The translations under genes and the position numbers were made by a program. DNA of 38,898 nt from Bacteroidales bacterium UBA1205. Lineage in GTDB: Bacteria > Bacteroidota > Bacteroidia > Bacteroidales > WCHB1-69. The notes under the pieces are model-generated. The model worked only from the letters and a program-made list of their open reading frames with translations. It had not been told where the DNA came from and ran no database searches. Of this stretch, positions 34,696 through 38,898 are shown one piece after another. The number at the start of each line of letters is the position of its first letter. The first letter of the stretch is position 1. The stretch spans positions 1-38,898 of the forward strand of contig DBXT01000004.1 of NCBI GenBank assembly GCA_002309615.1, in the 5' to 3' direction.

Positions 34696-37218
34696 ATGAG
34701 TACAATACGAAAAATTAGTTACACTTTTTTAATGATGCTGATTATCAGCACATCAGCGTTTGCGCAAAAAACACCGGCGGCAGATGCGGACAAAGCATTT
34801 TCTACTTTTCAGTACACAGTTGCTGCCGATTTATACAAAAAAGCATACGGTAAAGTGAAAAAGAACCCTGTTGAGAAACGCCGTATTATGTTCCGCATGG
34901 CAGAATGTTATTCCATGACAGGGGATTTAAAAAAGGCTGAGCAACAATATTTAAGATTGGAAAAAGTAAACTATCAAAAAGACAATCCGCTTATATTTTT
35001 GCGTTTAGCCGACATTTATCGTATAAAAAAAGATTACCCCACTGCACTCAAATATTACGGAAAATACAAGGCCCAACGTCCTAAAGACCCACGTGTGGAC
35101 AGCAGAATAGAATCTTGTAAAGTGGCTCCTGAATGGATTAACCATCCTACCCGCCACGAAGTGGAAAACATGAAAAAATGGAATACCCCTCAAAGCGATT
35201 GGTCACCGTCATGGGGTTTGCCGAGCAAAGAGAACTTAATAGTTTTCTCTTCCTCAAGAGAAGGTTCCACCGGTAAAAATTCGGATGTATGGTCGGGTCA
35301 AGCTTTTTCCGATTTTTATTCTACCAGCAAGCCCAAAAGCAAATTGGTGGATTTCCCGGGTGAATGGACAGCCCCCGTATTGTTAGATAAAGAAGGCATA
35401 GTAAATAGTGAAGCCAACGAAGGTGAATCTACTTTCAACCCTAAAGGAACCACCATGTATTTCACCCGTTGCCCGAATGAGAAAAAAACCGTTTCGTATT
35501 GTAAAATATATCAAGTTACCAAAAAAGGAAAAGGATGGGGTCAACCGGAATTGATAGCCATAGGCCCTGATTCGTTCGACTATGTACACCCCGTTATATC
35601 CAAAGATGAATTGGAATTAATATTTGTTTCCGATATGCCAGGCGGTTATGGCGGATACGATATCTGGTCCATCAGCCGTCCCAAAAAGAGCAAACCGTTT
35701 GCCAATCCCGTTAACTTAGGTGAAAATGTAAACAGCGGAGACCATGAAATGTTCCCCTCTCTGGAAAAAGATTCTATACTATATTTTGCCTCCAAAGGTC
35801 ATGTGGGCTTAGGCGGATACGATATATTCCGTAGCGTAAAATCCAACGGAGAATACGGTGTGGCTGAAAACTTAAAATACCCCATCAACTCCGAAGCCGA
35901 CGATTATGGTATTATCTTTGACCATTCTGAAGTGATAGATCCCGAATCGGGATTCCCGTTTATAGAAAAAGGTTATTTCTCTTCCAACCGTGAAGGAGGA
36001 AGAGGTATGGACGATATCTGGGCATTTAAACTACGTCCTTTGGTTTTCACCATTTCCGGTTTTGTAAAAGACAGCGTAACCTTACAATATATAGACGGTG
36101 CTACCGTTACCCTCACCGCTTCCAATGGTGTATCATACAAAACCACCACCGACGTGAGAGGTTATTATAGTTTTGACAAAACCAAAGTGTTAGGAGAACT
36201 CACTTACGACCTTTTGGTTCAAAAAACAGGCTATTACGAAAACGACAATAGCAAAGGTAAAGAAACCACGGTGGGTCTTACCAAAAATACCGACTTAAAA
36301 CATAATTTCATCCTCAACCCCATACCTAAAGAACCGGTGGTATTGCCCGACATATTGTACGATTTGGCAAAATGGGATTTAAAACCGCAATATGAAGACT
36401 CTTTACGCGGACTTTTGAAGATTATGCAAGAGAACCCGACATTCGTTATAGAATTACGTTCTCACACCGACTTCAGACCCATACCTATGACCAACGATAC
36501 TTTGAGCCAACGTCGTGCCGAATCTTGTGTTAATTTCTTAATCAGAGAAGGTATCGATCCTGAACGTTTGGTAGCCAAAGGTTATGCCGAACGTGTTCCC
36601 CGTACTTTGGATAAAGACAAAGTATCCCGCGGATTCACTTTCAAAAAAGGCACCACCCTTGACAGAGCTTATATAGAAAGCTTGCCTAAGAACCAACAAG
36701 AAGCTGCCCACGACCTTAACCGTCGTACCGAATTTATGATTTTAAGAGATGACTATGTACCTAAAGAAAAAGTGGATGCTGCAGAAAATGTGGACGGAGC
36801 TTCTATAGTAAATATTATTACCGAACGCTTCATCCCTGTAGAAACAGACGATGCACTCACTTACGGTACATGCTATTTGAACAGCAAAACCATGAAATTC
36901 TTAATAGAACCGGGTGTGGAAAAACTTACCATATCTTACGACCAAGCAATGGCATTCCTGCGTGAAGCCATTATCACTGTAGGTGACTTTGAATTAAAAG
37001 AAAAAGCCATTGTAGCGGAAGACGGTACTATTATCGACGGCGTTAAAGTTTATTTAAAAACCTTGCAAATAAGCGATGACGTATTGGAAAATGTTGAAAT
37101 GACGGTGGTAAAAGGACAAAAAATACCTGTAATCATCGGCAGCACAACATTTGAAGATGAATTTGGTCCGTATAGAGTGGACAAAGGTGAACAAAAATTG
37201 ATATTTGAACGTAAGTAA
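34696..37218 (+). CDS. OmpA-family envelope protein (TPR, PD40 propeller, CarboxypepD_reg-like, OmpA) with C-terminal retropepsin-like domain
   Basis: 840 residues. Signal peptide 1-24 (ending SAFAQ; no lipobox). Domains in order: TPR-like helices (about 30-140); PD40/WD40-like beta-propeller (about 165-445) with repeats such as VFSSSREG, VSDMPGGYGGYDIW and YFSSNREGGRGMDDIW; a carboxypeptidase-regulatory-like beta-sandwich (about 450-540); and an OmpA peptidoglycan-binding domain (about 548-685) with ELRSHTDFR, LSQRRAESCVNFL and LNRRTEF. The last 120 residues (about 720-840) resemble a clan AA aspartic protease domain (LTISYDQAMAFL, then AIVAEDGTIIDGVKVYLKTL, LENVEMTVV, VIIGSTTFEDEFG, QKLIFER). 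The DTG motif is replaced by Glu738-Pro739-Gly740. The first four domains recall the T9SS component PorE and related gliding or anchor proteins; PorE identity is not claimed. Likely bridges outer membrane and peptidoglycan. Confidence 0.85.
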   Translation: MSTIRKISYTFLMMLIISTSAFAQKTPAADADKAFSTFQYTVAADLYKKAYGKVKKNPVEKRRIMFRMAECYSMTGDLKKAEQQYLRLEKVNYQKDNPLIFLRLADIYRIKKDYPTALKYYGKYKAQRPKDPRVDSRIESCKVAPEWINHPTRHEVENMKKWNTPQSDWSPSWGLPSKENLIVFSSSREGSTGKNSDVWSGQAFSDFYSTSKPKSKLVDFPGEWTAPVLLDKEGIVNSEANEGESTFNPKGTTMYFTRCPNEKKTVSYCKIYQVTKKGKGWGQPELIAIGPDSFDYVHPVISKDELELIFVSDMPGGYGGYDIWSISRPKKSKPFANPVNLGENVNSGDHEMFPSLEKDSILYFASKGHVGLGGYDIFRSVKSNGEYGVAENLKYPINSEADDYGIIFDHSEVIDPESGFPFIEKGYFSSNREGGRGMDDIWAFKLRPLVFTISGFVKDSVTLQYIDGATVTLTASNGVSYKTTTDVRGYYSFDKTKVLGELTYDLLVQKTGYYENDNSKGKETTVGLTKNTDLKHNFILNPIPKEPVVLPDILYDLAKWDLKPQYEDSLRGLLKIMQENPTFVIELRSHTDFRPIPMTNDTLSQRRAESCVNFLIREGIDPERLVAKGYAERVPRTLDKDKVSRGFTFKKGTTLDRAYIESLPKNQQEAAHDLNRRTEFMILRDDYVPKEKVDAAENVDGASIVNIITERFIPVETDDALTYGTCYLNSKTMKFLIEPGVEKLTISYDQAMAFLREAIITVGDFELKEKAIVAEDGTIIDGVKVYLKTLQISDDVLENVEMTVVKGQKIPVIIGSTTFEDEFGPYRVDKGEQKLIFERK

Positions 37219-37282
37219 AATTTTGATTTTAGTTCACAATCAAACCTAAAAATTATATCTATTTCTAGAATTCAAGAAATAC

Positions 37283-37320
37283 AAAAGGTCGGTTTTGAGA
37301 AACCGGCCTTTTTCTTTTTT
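37283..37320 (+). terminator. Rho-independent terminator of the OmpA-family gene
   Basis: A 13-bp stem with one G-T pair, AAAAGGTCGGTTT/AAACCGGCCTTTT (37283-37295 and 37300-37312), TGAG loop, then TCTTTTTT on the plus strand. It lies 65 bases after the stop. Confidence 0.87.
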
Positions 37321-37336
37321 ACCCTTGCAAGAACAC

Positions 37337-37431
37337 GCGTGCCGAAGGCACGATATTTTAACAGCTCCATATGAGCGTCAGCGTAATATGGAGTTGAAAT
37401 AAAGGTAAAACATGGCGTGCCGAAGGCACGC
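37337..37431. repeat. REP-like cluster of three palindromes
   Basis: Two identical 16-base copies of GCGTGCCGAAGGCACG (37337-37352 and 37415-37430), each a hairpin with a GAA loop, flank a larger hairpin. Its arms are AGCTCCATAT/ATATGGAGTT (37363-37372 and 37386-37395, one G-T pair) and its loop (37373-37385) holds GCGT twice. An outer pairing TTTTACC/GGTAAAA (37317-37323 with 37404-37410) may add to the fold. Form and intergenic location resemble repetitive extragenic palindromes. Whether the element recurs in the genome cannot be seen here. Confidence 0.55.
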
Positions 37432-37499
37432 TACTTATCAGTCGGCTCCCCGTGTGCGGCAAATTCTATGGCAGATATCAACATTTGCGTACAAAATGC

Positions 37500-37507
37500 T
37501 ATCTTTG
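37500..37507 (+). promoter_or_regulatory. -7 promoter box for manA
   Basis: TATCTTTG followed by C, 22 bases before the ATG at 37530. This excludes the longer in-frame reading that begins at 37452. Confidence 0.55.
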
Positions 37508-37529
37508 CATATTTAAATCATATTTTAAT

Positions 37530-38507
37530 ATGGAATTATATCCTTTAAAATTCAAAACCGAATACAAAGAAAAAATCTGGGGCGGACAAAAAATACACAC
37601 CTTGCTGGGAAAAGATTTCGCTCCTTTAGCCAACTGCGGAGAAACATGGGAAATATCCGGTTTGGAACCCGATAGCAGCGAAGTTGTCAACGGATTTTTA
37701 GCCGGCAACTCCCTTAATGAATTGGTGGAAATATATATGGGCGATTTGGTAGGTGAAAAAATATTTGCCCGTTACGGCAATGTGTTCCCCCTGCTGATAA
37801 AATTTATAGATGCCCAAGCGGATTTATCGGTGCAAGTGCACCCCGACGATGACTATGCCGCTCAACATCATTTGGAATCGGGCAAAACAGAGATGTGGTA
37901 TGTGATGGATGCCGACAAGGACGCTCGTATTAACGTAGGATTTAATCAAAATATCAACAAGACTGTATTGGCCCAAGCCATACAAGACGGCACTTTGGAG
38001 CAATATCTTAACTACATGCCCGTTAAGGCAGGCGACACTTTTTATATTCCTGCAGGCAAAGTGCATGCTATATGCAAAGGCACGCTTATTGCTGAAATAC
38101 AGCAGTGCAGCGATACCACCTACCGTCTGTATGATTACAACCGTAAAGACGTTCAAGGCAAACTTCGTCCTTTACATATACAAGAAGCTTGCGAGGCCAT
38201 GCATTTTAACATGGACCATAATTTACCCGTGCACTACCATCCCGTGAAAAATCGTACGGTACAATTGGTGCGTAGTCCGTATTTTGCCACCAACTTGCTT
38301 GATTTTGACCAAATGGTGGAAAAAATTTACACCGACATGGACTCTTTTGTGATATATATCTGTTTGGACGGACATGCAGATATAAGTTACGAAGAAGGCA
38401 AAGAATGCATTCATAAAGGCGAATGCATACTCATTCCCGCCAATATGGACGAGGCTACACTCATTCCCGAACCACATTGCAAGCTATTGGAAGTGTTTAT
38501 TCCTTAA
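37530..38507 (+). CDS. manA: Class I mannose-6-phosphate isomerase
   Basis: 325 residues from the ATG at 37530 (MELYPLKF). Interconverts mannose 6-phosphate and fructose 6-phosphate, feeding GDP-sugar synthesis. Cupin metal and active-site segments: LSVQVHPDDDYAAQHH, GKTEMWYVMDA, DTFYIPAGKVHAI and EIQQCSDTTYRLYDYNR. The short form of about 315-325 residues is normal for Bacteroidota and Firmicutes. It is a single-gene unit with its own -7 box. The hairpin at 38587-38620 may stop its transcript too. Confidence 0.93.
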   Translation: MELYPLKFKTEYKEKIWGGQKIHTLLGKDFAPLANCGETWEISGLEPDSSEVVNGFLAGNSLNELVEIYMGDLVGEKIFARYGNVFPLLIKFIDAQADLSVQVHPDDDYAAQHHLESGKTEMWYVMDADKDARINVGFNQNINKTVLAQAIQDGTLEQYLNYMPVKAGDTFYIPAGKVHAICKGTLIAEIQQCSDTTYRLYDYNRKDVQGKLRPLHIQEACEAMHFNMDHNLPVHYHPVKNRTVQLVRSPYFATNLLDFDQMVEKIYTDMDSFVIYICLDGHADISYEEGKECIHKGECILIPANMDEATLIPEPHCKLLEVFIP

Positions 38508-38582
38508 AAAAATATATCTACCTATCGGTCAAAATTACCGGTATAGATAAAATTCGTCATTTTGCATATTAGCAAACAACGC

Positions 38583-38620
38583 AAAAAAATATACGGAGCC
38601 CCTTGGAACTCCGTATATTT
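38583..38620 (-). terminator. Terminator of the T9SS-cargo gene, possibly bidirectional
   Basis: A 12-bp perfect stem AAATATACGGAG/CTCCGTATATTT (38587-38598 and 38609-38620) with a ten-base loop. The minus strand continues into a run of T (seven A at 38583-38589 on the plus strand, partly within the stem). It lies between the convergent manA and T9SS-cargo genes, so it may serve both. Confidence 0.75.
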
Positions 38621-38652
38621 AGTTTGTAAAACGTTTAATATGAATTTTACTT

Positions 38653-38898
38653 TTATTGTATTACAACTTTTTTGGTTACCATACCGCTATTGTCTTGCAT
38701 CAACATACGAACAATGTATATGCCTTTCGGTAGATAGGTATCCAAAACTATTATATTATCCGCTACAGACCGGTACTGTCCCACTATTCTGCCTGTGATA
38801 TCATATATAACCACCTGCTTGAACGTCTTCATATCAGGATTTTTAATCCATATTTGTCGGTTGTTACTATACACAAGTATATTATCATTTTCCGATTG
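38653..38898 (-). CDS. C-terminal end of a T9SS-exported protein (type A sorting domain)
   Basis: The frame is open from the window edge to the stop at 38653-38655; 81 residues are visible. They form a Por_Secre_tail-type sorting domain: NDNILVYSNNRQIWI, then VVIYDITGRIVGQY, LDTYLPKGIYIVRM and the terminal TKKVVIQ. This domain directs proteins through the type IX secretion system and is removed as the cargo is attached to the surface or released. The passenger lies outside the window. A terminator hairpin follows at 38583-38620. Confidence 0.85.
   Translation of the reverse strand, partial: QSENDNILVYSNNRQIWIKNPDMKTFKQVVIYDITGRIVGQYRSVADNIIVLDTYLPKGIYIVRMLMQDNSGMVTKKVVIQ

Larger units (their letters stand above)
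37219..37529. other. Intergenic region with terminator, palindrome cluster and manA promoter
   Basis: 311 bases. Contains the OmpA-gene terminator (37283-37320), the REP-like palindrome cluster (37337-37431) and the -7 box for manA (37500-37507). No gene is seen. Confidence 0.6.

Noticed and set aside
37452..37529. Longer N-terminus for mannose-6-phosphate isomerase
   Set aside because: It spans the -7 box at 37500-37507 and adds residues unlike the family; the ATG at 37530 begins with the expected MELYPLKF.
1..38898. tRNA, rRNA, CRISPR arrays, prophage or insertion sequences
   Set aside because: I looked through all intergenic regions on both strands and saw no cloverleaf with a TTCGA-type loop, no regularly spaced repeats, and no transposase or integrase motifs.

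Overview
The window reads as a contiguous stretch of a chromosome from a member of the Bacteroidota. The evidence is internal. Bacteroidota-type -7 promoter boxes (TAnnTTTG, usually followed by C) precede most transcription units. Secreted proteins end their signal peptides at Ala-Gln or carry lipoprotein-type cysteines. A type IX secretion (T9SS) C-terminal sorting domain sits at the right edge and a BspA-type leucine-rich-repeat protein at the left edge. There is also an OmpA/PD40/TPR protein of the kind found in T9SS organisms. Base composition is AT-rich and similar throughout. I found no tRNA, rRNA, CRISPR array, phage, integrase or transposase. Most of the window is core or housekeeping DNA.

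Layout, left to right. 1-303: start of a BspA-like surface protein, cut by the edge. 422-5534 (minus): a four-gene unit of nadB, a small four-helix membrane protein, an LtaS/MdoB-type sulfatase-fold phosphoglycerol transferase and a GDPD-fold phosphodiesterase-like protein. 5705-9150 (plus): ftsE, a family 2 glycosyltransferase and a YgiQ-type radical SAM protein. 9162-10127 (minus): a secreted protein of unknown function. 10194-17169 (minus): an overlapping unit dnaG-priA-nnr-LuxC-like acyl-CoA reductase, the last lacking the expected catalytic cysteine. 17381-20991 (minus): M13 metallopeptidase lipoprotein, GH73/LysM muramidase-like protein and rlmH, closed by a clear terminator. 21199-24271 (minus): a less conserved envelope cluster of a PQQ-propeller lipoprotein, a small secreted protein and a lipoprotein whose signal peptide is broken by a frameshift in an A8 tract. 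24505-26406 (plus): Porin_10-type beta-barrel. 26410-31381 (minus): rhomboid protease, LysE-type exporter, glutamine synthetase and M3 oligopeptidase. 31464-31654 (plus): remnant of a secreted protein, also frameshifted in its signal peptide. 31789-34378 (plus): pyrH, 2TM-domain protein, frr and phosphate butyryl/acetyltransferase, then a terminator. 34696-37218 (plus): the large OmpA-family protein. 37337-37431: a cluster of palindromes resembling a REP element. 37530-38507 (plus): class I mannose-6-phosphate isomerase. 38653-38898 (minus): the tail of a T9SS-exported protein.

Much of the content concerns the cell envelope: phosphoglycerol transfer and hydrolysis, FtsE, muramidase, porin, rhomboid, OmpA and T9SS cargo. 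The most unusual signals are four. First, a C-terminal retropepsin-like domain on the OmpA protein whose DTG catalytic motif has become EPG. Second, two separate homopolymer frameshifts that fall exactly inside signal peptides of secreted proteins, which could be phase variation, decay or sequence error. Third, an acyl-CoA reductase homologue with Gln at the expected nucleophile position. Fourth, the REP-like palindrome cluster. I did not find a clearly new multi-gene system.
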